64,000 nt of DNA from Flavobacterium enshiense (GCF_022836875.1 NZ_CP090376.1:1488001-1552000), one strand, 5' to 3'. Numbered from the stretch's first letter, positions 16,385 through 24,923 are shown. Notes: generated by a model from the letters alone, not told the origin. Program-made: numbers and translations.

Positions 16385-18583
16385 ATGAAGCCAAGCGAAA
16401 TTGACTTACATAAAGAGTTAAAAAAATTTTTTGGTTTTAACCAGTTCAAAGGTTTACAGGAAGGTGTTGTCAAAAGTATTATTACTCATAACAATACTTT
16501 TGTGATTATGCCTACGGGTGGTGGTAAGTCATTGTGTTACCAACTGCCGGCTTTGGTGCTGGATGGTACAGCTATAGTTGTTTCCCCGCTGATTGCCTTG
16601 ATGAAAAACCAGGTGGATGCCATCAGGAGTTTGTCTTCTGAATTTGGCGTTGCGCATGTTTTAAACTCTTCGCTTACCAAAACTGAAGTCAATCAGGTGA
16701 AGAAGGATATTACTTCCGGATTGACCAAATTGTTATACGTCGCCCCCGAATCGTTAACAAAAGAAGAATATGTCGACTTTTTAAAAGGAGTGCCTATTTC
16801 CTTTGTGGCCATAGATGAGGCGCATTGTATTTCGGAATGGGGACATGATTTTCGACCGGAATACCGAAACCTGCGTAGTATCATTAAGCAGTTGGGGGAA
16901 GATATCCCTGTCATTGGGTTGACGGCAACCGCTACACCGAAAGTTCAGGAAGATATTCTTAAAAATTTGGATATGACAGATGCCAATACTTTTAAGGCGT
17001 CGTTCAACCGTCCGAATTTATTCTATGAGGTACGTACCAAAACTAAAAATATTGAAGGCGATATTATCCGCTTCATTAAACAGCATAAAGGAAAGTCGGG
17101 AGTAATTTATTGCCTAAGCCGTAAAAAGGTTGAGGAAATTGCTCAGGTTTTACAGGTTAACGGTATCAGTGCGGTTCCGTATCATGCAGGATTGGATGCC
17201 AAAACTAGAGCCAAACACCAGGACATGTTCCTTATGGAGGATGTAGAAGTAGTGGTGGCTACCATTGCCTTTGGTATGGGAATTGACAAGCCGGACGTTC
17301 GTTTTGTGATCCATCACGATATTCCGAAATCTCTGGAGAGTTACTATCAAGAAACTGGTAGGGCTGGCAGGGACGGAGGAGAAGGTCATTGTTTGGCTTA
17401 TTACTCTTATAAAGATATCGAGAAACTTGAAAAATTCATGGCCGGAAAACCGGTGGCTGAGCAGGAAATTGGTTTTGCTTTGCTGCAGGAGGTAGTGGCT
17501 TACGCAGAAACGTCAATGTCACGCCGTAAATTTTTACTCCACTATTTTGGTGAAGAATTTGATGATGTGGACGGTGAAGGGGCTGATATGGATGACAATG
17601 TTCGCAACCCGAAGAAGAAAGTAGAAGCTCAGGATCAGGTCGTAACGCTTTTGGAAACTGTTCGCGACACTAAAGAATTGTATAAGTCGAAAGAAGTGAT
17701 TTTTACCCTTATCGGAAAAATCAACGCAACCATTAAGGCCCATAAGACTGATGCTCAGAAATTCTTCGCTAAAGGGGAAGACCATGATGAAAAATATTGG
17801 ATGGCATTAATACGTCAGGTACTGGTGGATGGATTGCTTTCTAAAGATATTGAAACATACGGTGTTATAAAACTGACACAAAAAGGAAAGGATTTTATTA
17901 AAAAACCGTATTCTTTTATGATGTCGGAAGACCATGAATACAGTGAAACTGAAGATGAAGCAATTGTAACTGCGGCCAAATCTTCAGGAACGGCAGATGA
18001 AGCGCTGATGACCATGCTGATGGATTTGCGAAAAAAAGTAGCCAAAAAATTAGGTGTTCCGCCGTTTGTGGTTTTTCAGGAACCTTCTTTGGAAGACATG
18101 GCGCTGAAATACCCGATTTCTATCGATGAGTTAAGCAATGTTCATGGGGTGGGAGAAGGAAAAGCTAAAAAATACGGTAAGGAATTTGTCGAACTAATCG
18201 CCCGTTATGTGGAAGATAACGACATTATGCGACCGGATGATTTGGTGGTGAAATCAACGGGAGCCAATTCTGCACTGAAATTATACATCATTCAGAATAT
18301 AGACAGAAAACTGCCATTGGATGATATCGCCAAAGCCAAGGGAATAGATATGGATACGCTCCTGAAAGAAATGGAACAGATTGTTTATTCCGGCACGAAG
18401 CTGAATATCAGTTACTGGTTGGATGACATTCTGGACGAAGATCAGCAGGAAGAAATTCACGATTATTTCATGGAATCCCATTCTGATAAAATTCAGGATG
18501 CACTGGATGAATTCGAAGGTGATTATGATACGGAAGAATTACGATTGATGCGTATCAAATTTATCAGCGAAGTAGCTAACTAG
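16385..18583 (+). CDS. recQ: ATP-dependent DNA helicase RecQ
   Basis: 3'-5' DNA helicase for recombination and replication repair. Helicase motifs are clear: motif I MPTGGGKSLCYQLP (about residues 42-55), DEAH box AIDEAHCISEWGHDFRPEY, motif V GMGIDKPDVRFVIHHD and motif VI QETGRAGRDG. RQC and HRDC-like domains follow (VHGVGEGKAKKYG near residue 590). The length of 732 residues is longer than E. coli RecQ and common in Flavobacteriia. The RQC segment at about residues 388-412, where other RecQs have four zinc-binding cysteines, contains none here. A strong bidirectional terminator follows. Confidence 0.94.
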   Translation: MKPSEIDLHKELKKFFGFNQFKGLQEGVVKSIITHNNTFVIMPTGGGKSLCYQLPALVLDGTAIVVSPLIALMKNQVDAIRSLSSEFGVAHVLNSSLTKTEVNQVKKDITSGLTKLLYVAPESLTKEEYVDFLKGVPISFVAIDEAHCISEWGHDFRPEYRNLRSIIKQLGEDIPVIGLTATATPKVQEDILKNLDMTDANTFKASFNRPNLFYEVRTKTKNIEGDIIRFIKQHKGKSGVIYCLSRKKVEEIAQVLQVNGISAVPYHAGLDAKTRAKHQDMFLMEDVEVVVATIAFGMGIDKPDVRFVIHHDIPKSLESYYQETGRAGRDGGEGHCLAYYSYKDIEKLEKFMAGKPVAEQEIGFALLQEVVAYAETSMSRRKFLLHYFGEEFDDVDGEGADMDDNVRNPKKKVEAQDQVVTLLETVRDTKELYKSKEVIFTLIGKINATIKAHKTDAQKFFAKGEDHDEKYWMALIRQVLVDGLLSKDIETYGVIKLTQKGKDFIKKPYSFMMSEDHEYSETEDEAIVTAAKSSGTADEALMTMLMDLRKKVAKKLGVPPFVVFQEPSLEDMALKYPISIDELSNVHGVGEGKAKKYGKEFVELIARYVEDNDIMRPDDLVVKSTGANSALKLYIIQNIDRKLPLDDIAKAKGIDMDTLLKEMEQIVYSGTKLNISYWLDDILDEDQQEEIHDYFMESHSDKIQDALDEFEGDYDTEELRLMRIKFISEVAN

Positions 18584-18607
18584 AGTTTTGCACTATAAAA
18601 AGTATAC

Positions 18608-18649
18608 AGTCACAGTTTACAGTTTTGTCTGTTAACTGTGACTTTTTTT
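18608..18649. terminator. Bidirectional terminator after recQ
   Basis: A 15-bp stem with one mismatch (left arm 18608-18622, right arm 18629-18643) is followed by seven T residues on the plus strand. It separates recQ from a convergent small gene. Confidence 0.75.
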
Positions 18650-18884
18650 ACTGAAACAATTCTCCTCGATGTGGTTTCAGTGCGTCTCTTACCTGAATCA
18701 TGTTTTCATCGGTAACCACCATAAAGGCAATGGCGTACATTTCATTAATAATCTGAAATCCGGTTATGGTGATGGGTAATTTTTCGATTTCAATGTATTC
18801 TTTTAAATGAATTTCATGATGCTCGGCGGTTTTGGCTGCTGCCGGTCCTCTGAAATCCCATATTAGTTTGATCTGACGTTGCAT
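18648..18884 (-). CDS. Conserved-looking small protein, function unknown
   Basis: A 78-residue protein that I do not assign to a named family. It starts MQRQIKLIWDFRG and contains the segment EHHEIHLKEYIEIEKL, then a predicted strand-helix pattern (YAIAFMVVTDENMIQVRDAL). It has no signal peptide, membrane helix or cysteine. The pattern resembles a small ferredoxin-like alpha/beta fold, which is only an impression. The gene is convergent with recQ, with a terminator touching its 3' end, and divergent from the DUF2891 gene. Confidence 0.6.
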   Translation of the reverse strand: MQRQIKLIWDFRGPAAAKTAEHHEIHLKEYIEIEKLPITITGFQIINEMYAIAFMVVTDENMIQVRDALKPHRGELFQ

Positions 18885-18926
18885 TTTTTCGGATATGTTT
18901 GAAAGTGTAAAGGTAATAAGATGCAG

Positions 18927-18958
18927 TTGAAATTTCTAAGTTTAAATCGTTAGCTTTG
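18927..18958 (+). promoter_or_regulatory. Promoter for the DUF2891 gene
   Basis: A TTG at 18927-18929 and TAGCTTTG at 18951-18958 (exact TAnnTTTG) are spaced by 21 bp, close to the usual Bacteroidota spacing. The gene start lies 20 bp further on. Confidence 0.6.
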
Positions 18959-18977
18959 TAAATCTTAGTTTTTTGCA

Positions 18978-20045
18978 ATGAGAAATTTACTTGTCACAAC
19001 CTTCGTTTTTTTAATTTCATTTACCGGTTTTTCCCAACAGTTGAATCTGGAACAAGCCAATCGATTAGCATCATTACCATTAAAATGTATGCAACAGGAG
19101 TATCCCAACAAATTAGGACAGTTGTTGCTGGACTCAACGGAAATTGCCTCGCCAAAAGAATTACATCCTTCTTTTTACGGTTGTTTTGACTGGCATTCAT
19201 CCGTGCATGGTCATTGGTCGTTGGTTTATCTTTTGAAACAGTTTCCTGATTTGGACAACCGCCAGGAAATCATTCAGAAACTGAAAATCAATCTTTCTAA
19301 AGAGAATATTGAGAAAGAAGTGGTATATCTGAAGAAAAAACACGAAAAATCCTTTGAAAGACTTTACGGCTGGGCCTGGGTGTTGAAATTGCAACAGGAA
19401 TTGTCAGATTGCAACGAACCGTTTGCTCAGGAATTGTCACAAAATCTCCAGCCGCTATCTGACTTGTTAATTGAAATGTATATCGAATTTTTACCCAAAC
19501 TGTACTATCCGGTTAGGGTGGGAACCCACAATAATACGGCTTTTGGGATGGCATTGGCTTGGGATTATGCTGTTTATTTCAAAAATGAAAAATTCAAAAA
19601 AGTACTGAAAGACAATGCTTTACGAATGTTTAAAAATGATGAGGGTTGCCCTTTTGCCTGGGAGCCGAGCGGTATCGATTTTTTATCGCCCTGTATGGAA
19701 GAAATGGGGATCATGCAGCGTATTTTGACCGAAGAGGAATTCTTAAAATGGGCCAAAAAGTTTGCAAAACCTTTATTTGATAAGAAGTTTGCTTGGGAAA
19801 CCGCAAAGGTATCCGACAGGACAGACGGACATTTAGTACATCTCGACGGATTGAATTTTAGTCGTGCCTGGCATTTTTATGCCCTTGCTGCTCAGTTTGA
19901 AAAGTTCAGGCATTTGAAAGCGGTAGGCGATCTGCATTTGAAGCACTCGCTGCCTTTTTTGACGGATGGAAATTATGAAGGGGAACATTGGTTGGCTTCT
20001 TTCGCATTGAGAGCTTTTGAGCAAAGAAAGGGGCTTCCGGAATAA
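18978..20045 (+). CDS. DUF2891 family protein, exported
   Basis: A 355-residue protein with a signal peptide (residues 1-19, ending FTGFSQ). The mature part is helical and rich in Trp/His: HPSFYGCFDWHSSVHGHW, GWAWVLKLQQEL, VRVGTHNNTAFG, LDGLNFSRAW and GEHWLASFAL. This matches DUF2891, an alpha/alpha-barrel-like family of unknown activity. The conserved DWHSSVHGH segment looks like a catalytic or metal site. Periplasmic location is inferred from the signal peptide. It has its own promoter and stands alone; no functional partner is evident. Confidence 0.82.
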   Translation: MRNLLVTTFVFLISFTGFSQQLNLEQANRLASLPLKCMQQEYPNKLGQLLLDSTEIASPKELHPSFYGCFDWHSSVHGHWSLVYLLKQFPDLDNRQEIIQKLKINLSKENIEKEVVYLKKKHEKSFERLYGWAWVLKLQQELSDCNEPFAQELSQNLQPLSDLLIEMYIEFLPKLYYPVRVGTHNNTAFGMALAWDYAVYFKNEKFKKVLKDNALRMFKNDEGCPFAWEPSGIDFLSPCMEEMGIMQRILTEEEFLKWAKKFAKPLFDKKFAWETAKVSDRTDGHLVHLDGLNFSRAWHFYALAAQFEKFRHLKAVGDLHLKHSLPFLTDGNYEGEHWLASFALRAFEQRKGLPE

Positions 20046-20060
20046 TCGATTTCAAATTCG

Positions 20061-20068
20061 TACTTTTG
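20061..20068 (+). promoter_or_regulatory. -7 promoter element for the COG2509 flavoprotein
   Basis: TACTTTTG matches TAnnTTTG exactly and lies 39 bp before the gene start, in the short gap after the DUF2891 gene. Confidence 0.55.
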
Positions 20069-20107
20069 TCAAAGAATTTGTTTGTAAAATAAAAATTTAC
20101 CTACGTT

Positions 20108-21667
20108 ATGCCTAGAGAATTACTGATACAAGTGGCGCCGGAAGTCGCTGCGAATTCAACTTTGCTGAACGATCATTTGGCCAAGTTGATGCATGTTAAA
20201 ACTGCAGAAATACAACATGTTGCTATACTTAAGCGCTCCATTGACGCCCGTCAGCGTGCCATCAAGATTAATCTGAAAGTCACTGTTTTTTTTCAGGGCG
20301 AATCCTTTGTGGAAAGTAAAATTGAACTACCGGATTATAAAAATGTAGCCAATGCTCAGGAAGTGATTGTAGTTGGTGCAGGTCCTGCCGGATTGTTTGC
20401 TGCCTTGCAATTAATTGAATTAGGCGTAAAGCCGATCGTAATCGAAAGAGGAAAAGATGTTCGCGGCCGTCGCCGTGACCTGAAAGCCATCAATGTGGAT
20501 CATATCGTAAACGAAGATTCCAATTATTGTTTTGGAGAAGGCGGAGCAGGAACCTATTCCGATGGAAAATTATATACCCGCTCGAAAAAACGTGGTGATA
20601 TTGACCGTATATTGGCTTTATTGGTTGCTTTTGGAGCTACGCCGGATATTATGGTAGAGGCTCATCCTCATATTGGAACCAATAAATTACCACAGATTAT
20701 TCAGGATATCAGAGAGAAAATTATCGAATGTGGAGGTCAGGTGTTGTTTGAAACCCGCGTAAACGATATTCTCATCAAAAATAATGAAGTGCAAGGTGTT
20801 GTAACTCAAAACGGTGCTATCATCGAAGCGAAGAAACTTATTTTGGCGACAGGGCATTCCGCACGGGATATTTTCGAATTGTTGGACAGAAAGAAAGTTT
20901 TGATTGAAGCCAAGCCTTTTGCATTAGGCGTTCGGGCAGAACATCCGCAGAGTTTAATCGATACTATTCAATATTCTTGCGATTTCAGAGGAGAGTTTTT
21001 ACCTCCAGCTCCTTATTCGATAGTAAAACAGGTGAATGGGCGCGGAATGTATTCCTTCTGTATGTGTCCGGGTGGTGTGATTGCGCCTTGTGCCACTAGT
21101 CCGGGCGAGGTGGTTACCAATGGATGGTCGCCTTCCAAACGTGATCAGGCAACTGCTAATTCGGGTATTGTGGTCGAATTGAAACTGGAAGATTTTAAAC
21201 CGTTTGCTAAATTCGGAGCCTTGGCTGGTATGGAATTTCAGAAATCTATCGAGCAAAAAGCATGGTATTTGGCGGGAGAAACGCAAAAAGTACCGGCTCA
21301 ACGCTTGGTGGATTTTACGCAAAGCAAAGTTTCCAGTGATATTCCTAAAACGTCGTATGTTCCCGGGACGACTTCGGTGGAACTCGGGCAAGTGTTTCCG
21401 GGCTTCCTAACGCAAATCATGAGGGAAGGTTTTGTCCAATTCGGAAAATCCATGCGTGGTTATTATACCAACGATGCTATCTTGCACGCGCCGGAAAGCA
21501 GGACCTCTTCACCGGTTCGCATTCCAAGAGATAATGTGACTTTAGAGCATCTTGAGATCAAAGGGCTTTATCCGTGCGGAGAAGGTGCGGGGTATGCGGG
21601 CGGAATTATTTCTGCAGCTATTGATGGTGAGAAGTGTGCAATTAAGTGCGTGGAGACCATGAAGTAG
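20108..21667 (+). CDS. FAD-dependent dehydrogenase, COG2509 type
   Basis: A 519-residue flavoprotein. A short N-terminal alpha/beta domain (residues 1-75, with RSIDARQRAIKINLKV) precedes the FAD-binding Rossmann motif VIVVGAGPAGLFAALQLIEL (about residues 86-105) and IERGKDVRGRRRD. Then come NYCFGEGGAGTYSDGKLYTR and a C-terminal GLYPCGEGAGYAGGIISAA segment, which position FAD. This layout is the uncharacterised COG2509 family near the HI0933/BaiN flavoproteins. The substrate is unknown. It is monocistronic by its own promoter and a 249-bp gap downstream in which I see nothing beyond the idi promoter. Confidence 0.87.
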   Translation: MPRELLIQVAPEVAANSTLLNDHLAKLMHVKTAEIQHVAILKRSIDARQRAIKINLKVTVFFQGESFVESKIELPDYKNVANAQEVIVVGAGPAGLFAALQLIELGVKPIVIERGKDVRGRRRDLKAINVDHIVNEDSNYCFGEGGAGTYSDGKLYTRSKKRGDIDRILALLVAFGATPDIMVEAHPHIGTNKLPQIIQDIREKIIECGGQVLFETRVNDILIKNNEVQGVVTQNGAIIEAKKLILATGHSARDIFELLDRKKVLIEAKPFALGVRAEHPQSLIDTIQYSCDFRGEFLPPAPYSIVKQVNGRGMYSFCMCPGGVIAPCATSPGEVVTNGWSPSKRDQATANSGIVVELKLEDFKPFAKFGALAGMEFQKSIEQKAWYLAGETQKVPAQRLVDFTQSKVSSDIPKTSYVPGTTSVELGQVFPGFLTQIMREGFVQFGKSMRGYYTNDAILHAPESRTSSPVRIPRDNVTLEHLEIKGLYPCGEGAGYAGGIISAAIDGEKCAIKCVETMK

Positions 21668-21886
21668 GAAAAGAAAACCTGGGGAACTTGAGTTTGAAGG
21701 TTTTTTGAATGCATGATTTTATTTGCATTGTTCGTGTTCTACTATTAGTACTCTGAATATTACTGTAAGATTCAGTGATTTGCAGTAAGAATTGCTCTAT
21801 TTGGAGGAGTGAAAAGTGTGCCTTTTTGGTGATTTTTCAACGGTGAAGAATTGTCTGAATAATCCATGTAACCATTTCTTTTTTTG

Positions 21887-21894
21887 TATTTTTG
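21887..21894 (+). promoter_or_regulatory. -7 promoter element for the idi operon
   Basis: TATTTTTG matches TAnnTTTG and ends 22 bp upstream of the idi GTG start. This supports transcription of the four-gene run from here. Confidence 0.55.
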
Positions 21895-21916
21895 ACCAAT
21901 TATATATACATCGATT

Positions 21917-22441
21917 GTGGAAGAACGCGTAATATTAGTCAACGAAAAAGATGAACAGATTGGCTTAATGCCAAAGTTGGAGGCGCATGAAAAGGCTTTG
22001 CTTCACAGGGCTTTTTCGGTGTTTGTGTTGAATGGTAAGAATGAAATTATGCTTCAACAGCGCGCACATCAGAAATATCACTCACCATTGTTGTGGACTA
22101 ACACTTGTTGCAGCCACCAAAGGGAGGGAGAATCTAATATTCAGGCGGGAACGCGTCGTTTGTATGAGGAAATGGGGTTTGCAACTGATTTAAAGGATTT
22201 GTTTTCGTTTATCTATAAAGCTCCATTTGATAATGGTTTGACAGAACACGAGTTGGATCATGTTTTAATTGGTTATTATAGCGGAGAACCGAAAATTAAT
22301 CCCGATGAGGTGGAAAGCTGGAAATGGATGTCGATTGAGGATGTAAAGGAAGATATGCAGTCAAATCCGGGTATTTATACCGTTTGGTTTAAAATTATAT
22401 TTGACGAATTTTATCATTATCTAGAAGATCATAAATTGTAA
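21917..22441 (+). CDS. idi: Isopentenyl-diphosphate delta-isomerase, type I (GTG start)
   Basis: Interconverts IPP and DMAPP in isoprenoid synthesis. The Nudix-like fold shows the catalytic Cys context WTNTCCSHQREGE, then AGTRRLYEEMGF with the metal/acid glutamates, and ELDHVLIGYYSG. The length of 174 residues matches type I Idi. GTG at 21917 is chosen because EERVILVNEKDEQIG is the standard N-terminus. It leads a compact run; its stop overlaps queD by one base. Confidence 0.93.
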   Translation: MEERVILVNEKDEQIGLMPKLEAHEKALLHRAFSVFVLNGKNEIMLQQRAHQKYHSPLLWTNTCCSHQREGESNIQAGTRRLYEEMGFATDLKDLFSFIYKAPFDNGLTEHELDHVLIGYYSGEPKINPDEVESWKWMSIEDVKEDMQSNPGIYTVWFKIIFDEFYHYLEDHKL

Positions 22442-22851
22442 TGCGAGTAACCGTTTCAAGAAAAGCCCATTTTAATGCTGCGCACCGATTATATCGTAAA
22501 GATTGGTCGGATGAGCAAAACGAGCGCATTTTCGGCAAATGCAACAACCCTAATTTTCATGGGCATAATTATGAACTGATAGTGAGTGTTACCGGGAAAA
22601 TAAATCCGGAAACGGGCTATGTGATTGATATTAAGGAGTTGGCCGATATAATTTATGAGGAAGTTGAATCCCGCTTCGATCATAAAAACCTGAATCTCGA
22701 TGTGGTTGAATTTCAGGAATTAAATCCTACTGCGGAAAATATTGTAGTGGTGATTTGGAATCTGATCCGTAAACGAATCACTTCCGAAAATGATCTGGAA
22801 GTTGTTTTGTATGAAACGCCGCGTAATTTTGTAACCTATTCCGGTAAATAA
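22441..22851 (+). CDS. queD: 6-carboxytetrahydropterin synthase (QueD/PTPS family)
   Basis: Converts 7,8-dihydroneopterin triphosphate in the queuosine/7-deazaguanine route, or makes 6-pyruvoyl-tetrahydropterin. Zinc and catalytic residues are visible: KAHFNAAHRL (first His), KCNNPNFHGHNYEL (catalytic Cys plus two zinc His), and the C-terminal ETPRNFVTY glutamate. Length is 136 residues. One-base overlaps on both sides (TAATG) couple it to idi and bcp. A CxxxHGH-type active site favours QueD, though PTPS side activity cannot be excluded. Confidence 0.88.
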   Translation: MRVTVSRKAHFNAAHRLYRKDWSDEQNERIFGKCNNPNFHGHNYELIVSVTGKINPETGYVIDIKELADIIYEEVESRFDHKNLNLDVVEFQELNPTAENIVVVIWNLIRKRITSENDLEVVLYETPRNFVTYSGK

Positions 22852-23309
22852 TGGATGAGATCAAAGTAGGCGATAAGCTGCCGTTATTCGGTGCTAAAGA
22901 CCAAAACGGGAATGATTTTTACATTGCTTCTGTTTTGCATAAAAAGGTATTGGTGATTTATTTTTACCCGAAAGACGATACTCCGGGTTGTACAAAACAG
23001 GCGTGTTTTTTTCGTGACCAGTTTGAGGAATTTAAAGACATGGGGGCTGAAGTTATCGGTATTAGTGGTGACAGTGTGCAATCTCATAAACAGTTTGCCA
23101 AAAAATACGATCTTCCGTTTACCTTGCTTTCTGATGAGGATAAAAGCCTGCGAAAACTTTTTGGTGTACCCACAAATTTATTGGGACTGCTTCCCGGAAG
23201 AGTGACTTACGTGGTAGATAAAAAAGGGATTGTCCGATTGGTTTTTGATAGTATGAATGCCGAAAATCATTTTCCTAAAGTGTTGGAAATGGTAAAAAGT
23301 CTTATGTAG
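22851..23309 (+). CDS. bcp: Peroxiredoxin, BCP/PrxQ type
   Basis: Thiol peroxidase of the cytoplasm that reduces hydrogen and organic peroxides. The motif YPKDDTPGCTKQACFFRD holds the peroxidatic Cys and a second Cys five residues on, the atypical 2-Cys PrxQ arrangement. Later come VIGISGDSVQSHKQFAKKYD and TYVVDKKGIVR, both standard. The length of 152 residues is normal. It is coupled to queD by a one-base overlap and abuts manA with no gap. Confidence 0.92.
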   Translation: MDEIKVGDKLPLFGAKDQNGNDFYIASVLHKKVLVIYFYPKDDTPGCTKQACFFRDQFEEFKDMGAEVIGISGDSVQSHKQFAKKYDLPFTLLSDEDKSLRKLFGVPTNLLGLLPGRVTYVVDKKGIVRLVFDSMNAENHFPKVLEMVKSLM

Positions 23310-24281
23310 ATGAATTTTGAAGTATATCCTTTGGTTTTTGAACCAATCTTGAAAGAGAGAATTTGGGGAGGGACGAAACTCAGTTCCCTTTTGCATAAAT
23401 CGATTCCGACAGACACTACAGGTGAAAGTTGGGAATTGTCCACAGTTCCAGGTGATGTTAGCATTGTGGCCAATGGCGGCTATGCTGGCTTATCGATTAA
23501 TGACCTGATTTTGAAATTTCCTGAAGAAATAATGGGAAAGAATGTCTACGATAATTTCGGGACCGAATTTCCTTTGCTTTTTAAATTTTTGGATGCCAAA
23601 GAAGATTTGTCTATACAGTTGCATCCCAATGATGAATTGGCTAAAAAGCGGCACAATTCTTTTGGAAAAACGGAAATGTGGTATGTGATGCAGGCTGATC
23701 CGGGGGCAGAAATTATTGTTGGTTTTAAAGAAAAATCATCGGCGGATGAGTATTTGTACCATTTGGAGAATAAATCGCTGCCGTCCATTTTGAATAAGGT
23801 TTCCGTAAAGAAGGGAGATGTTTTTTTTCTTGAAACCGGAACCATTCATGCTATCGGTGCCGGAACTGTTATTGCGGAAATTCAGCAGACTTCGGATATT
23901 ACTTATCGCATTTATGATTGGGACAGGGTAGACGCTCAAGGAAATGCGAGGGAATTGCACATTGAACAGGCTTTGGATGCAATTACCTATGATGAAGTAG
24001 CATCGAAAAAGAAGTACGAAACGGTTGCAAACATGAGTAATCCGGTTGTGGACTGTGCTTATTTTTCCACGAATGTGATTCCGCTTGACGGGAAAATGAA
24101 TTTCACCAAGAACGGAACTTCTTTTACAGTTTTGGTTTGTACAGAAGGTGATTTTTCGGTTGTAAACGGATCTGGAGTGGAATTTAAATTTAAAATGGGT
24201 GATACCATTTTACTTCCGGCAGCACTCACTGATTTTGAATTGGTTGGTTTTGCGACCTTGTTGGAAATATTTATTTCCTAA
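23310..24281 (+). CDS. manA: Mannose-6-phosphate isomerase, class I
   Basis: Interconverts fructose-6-phosphate and mannose-6-phosphate to feed GDP-mannose and related surface-sugar pathways. The cupin zinc site is seen as LSIQLHPNDELAKKRHNSFG and KTEMWYVMQA, then FLETGTIHAIGAGTVIAEIQ and DITYRIYDWDR. The length of 323 residues matches the short bacterial form. It starts directly at the end of bcp. A possible link to the glycan cluster at the window start is inference only. Confidence 0.92.
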   Translation: MNFEVYPLVFEPILKERIWGGTKLSSLLHKSIPTDTTGESWELSTVPGDVSIVANGGYAGLSINDLILKFPEEIMGKNVYDNFGTEFPLLFKFLDAKEDLSIQLHPNDELAKKRHNSFGKTEMWYVMQADPGAEIIVGFKEKSSADEYLYHLENKSLPSILNKVSVKKGDVFFLETGTIHAIGAGTVIAEIQQTSDITYRIYDWDRVDAQGNARELHIEQALDAITYDEVASKKKYETVANMSNPVVDCAYFSTNVIPLDGKMNFTKNGTSFTVLVCTEGDFSVVNGSGVEFKFKMGDTILLPAALTDFELVGFATLLEIFIS

Positions 24282-24305
24282 CTGATTATATGTGAAGAAT
24301 AATTG

Positions 24306-24313
24306 TAATTTTG
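24306..24313 (+). promoter_or_regulatory. -7 promoter element for the 88-residue gene
   Basis: TAATTTTG is an exact TAnnTTTG match, 25 bp ahead of the ATG at 24339. Confidence 0.55.
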
Positions 24314-24338
24314 TAAACGAAATTTTAAATAAAATAAA

Positions 24339-24605
24339 ATGGCAAGCGTAAGAAACTTAAAAAAAGACATCAACTTCGTATTAGGAGATATTATTGAAGC
24401 GGTTTACATCCATGAGATGACAACAACAGGAAAACCCACTGCTGAAACTGATGCGTTGATTGAAGAAGCTATCACATCTTTCGATGGTTTAATCTCAAAA
24501 TTGAACCAAAAGGATGTGGAAAATAAAAAAGAGCATTTCAGACAAATAAATAAAGATTTGGAAGATGTTGCTACTCAATTGGTTGACAAAATCAATAAAT
24601 TGTAG
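24339..24605 (+). CDS. Small helical protein, function unknown
   Basis: An 88-residue acidic/basic helical protein of no family I recognise. It starts ASVRNLKKDINFVLGDIIEA and has a second long helix (KEHFRQINKDLEDVATQLVD). There is no signal peptide, cysteine or membrane helix. The opening recalls small proteins retained across Flavobacteriia next to a tRNA gene, which is an impression rather than a search result. It has its own promoter and is followed by the tRNA-Thr promoter. Confidence 0.65.
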   Translation: MASVRNLKKDINFVLGDIIEAVYIHEMTTTGKPTAETDALIEEAITSFDGLISKLNQKDVENKKEHFRQINKDLEDVATQLVDKINKL

Positions 24606-24640
24606 TCGGAAAAAAATCTTGAAAAAGTGCAGGTAACTGT

Positions 24641-24670
24641 TTGGAAGTTTAAAAAACTCCTTTATATTTG
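24641..24670 (+). promoter_or_regulatory. Promoter for the tRNA-Thr pair
   Basis: TTG at 24641-24643, a 19-bp spacer, then TATATTTG at 24663-24670: a full match to the Bacteroidota -33/-7 consensus. The first tRNA begins 15 bp after the -7 element. It is among the best-formed promoters in the window, as expected for a stable RNA. Confidence 0.75.
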
Positions 24671-24685
24671 CACTCGAATTGAGAC

Positions 24686-24759
24686 GCCGGTGTAGCTCAG
24701 CTGGCTAGAGCAGCTGATTTGTAATCAGCAGGTCGTGGGTTCGAGTCCCTCCATCGGCT
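24686..24759 (+). tRNA. tRNA-Thr (anticodon TGT), copy 1
   Basis: A 74-base cloverleaf. The acceptor stem pairs GCCGGTG with CATCGGC (one G-T pair). The D arm GCTCAGCTGGCTAGAGC, anticodon arm GCTGATTTGTAATCAGC with loop TTTGTAA, and T arm GTGGGTTCGAGTCCCTC-like pairing are all present. The anticodon TGT reads ACA codons. The CCA end is not encoded. Confidence 0.95.
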
Positions 24760-24770
24760 CAATTTTTTTA

Positions 24771-24791
24771 CCACTTTCAAAGTGGTTTTTT
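24771..24791 (+). terminator. Short hairpin with T-run between the tRNA genes
   Basis: CCACTTTCAAAGTGG followed by six to seven T. The stem is short (5-7 bp). It may be a weak terminator or a processing boundary between the two tRNAs. Confidence 0.4.
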
Positions 24792-24818
24792 CATGATACA
24801 AAAAGCAACGATATAGTT

Positions 24819-24892
24819 GCCGGTGTAGCTCAGCTGGCTAGAGCAGCTGATTTGTAATCAGCAGGTCGTGGGTTCGAGTCCCTCCATCGGCT
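24819..24892 (+). tRNA. tRNA-Thr (anticodon TGT), copy 2
   Basis: Identical over all 74 bases to the copy 133 bp upstream; flanking sequences differ. Same cloverleaf and TGT anticodon. A strong terminator follows immediately, so the two copies form one transcription unit or two very close ones. Confidence 0.95.
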
Positions 24893-24893
24893 C

Positions 24894-24923
24894 AAAAGGT
24901 TTTCAGAAATGAAAACCTTTTTT
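24894..24923 (+). terminator. Terminator after the tRNA-Thr pair
   Basis: An 11-bp perfect stem (AAAAGGTTTTC / GAAAACCTTTT) with a six-base loop, ending in a T-run, starts two bases after the second tRNA. Confidence 0.8.

Noticed and set aside
24686..24892. tRNA pair as a possible attachment site for an integrated element
   Set aside because: No integrase, no direct repeat of the tRNA 3' end elsewhere in the window, and the flanking genes look like core genome.
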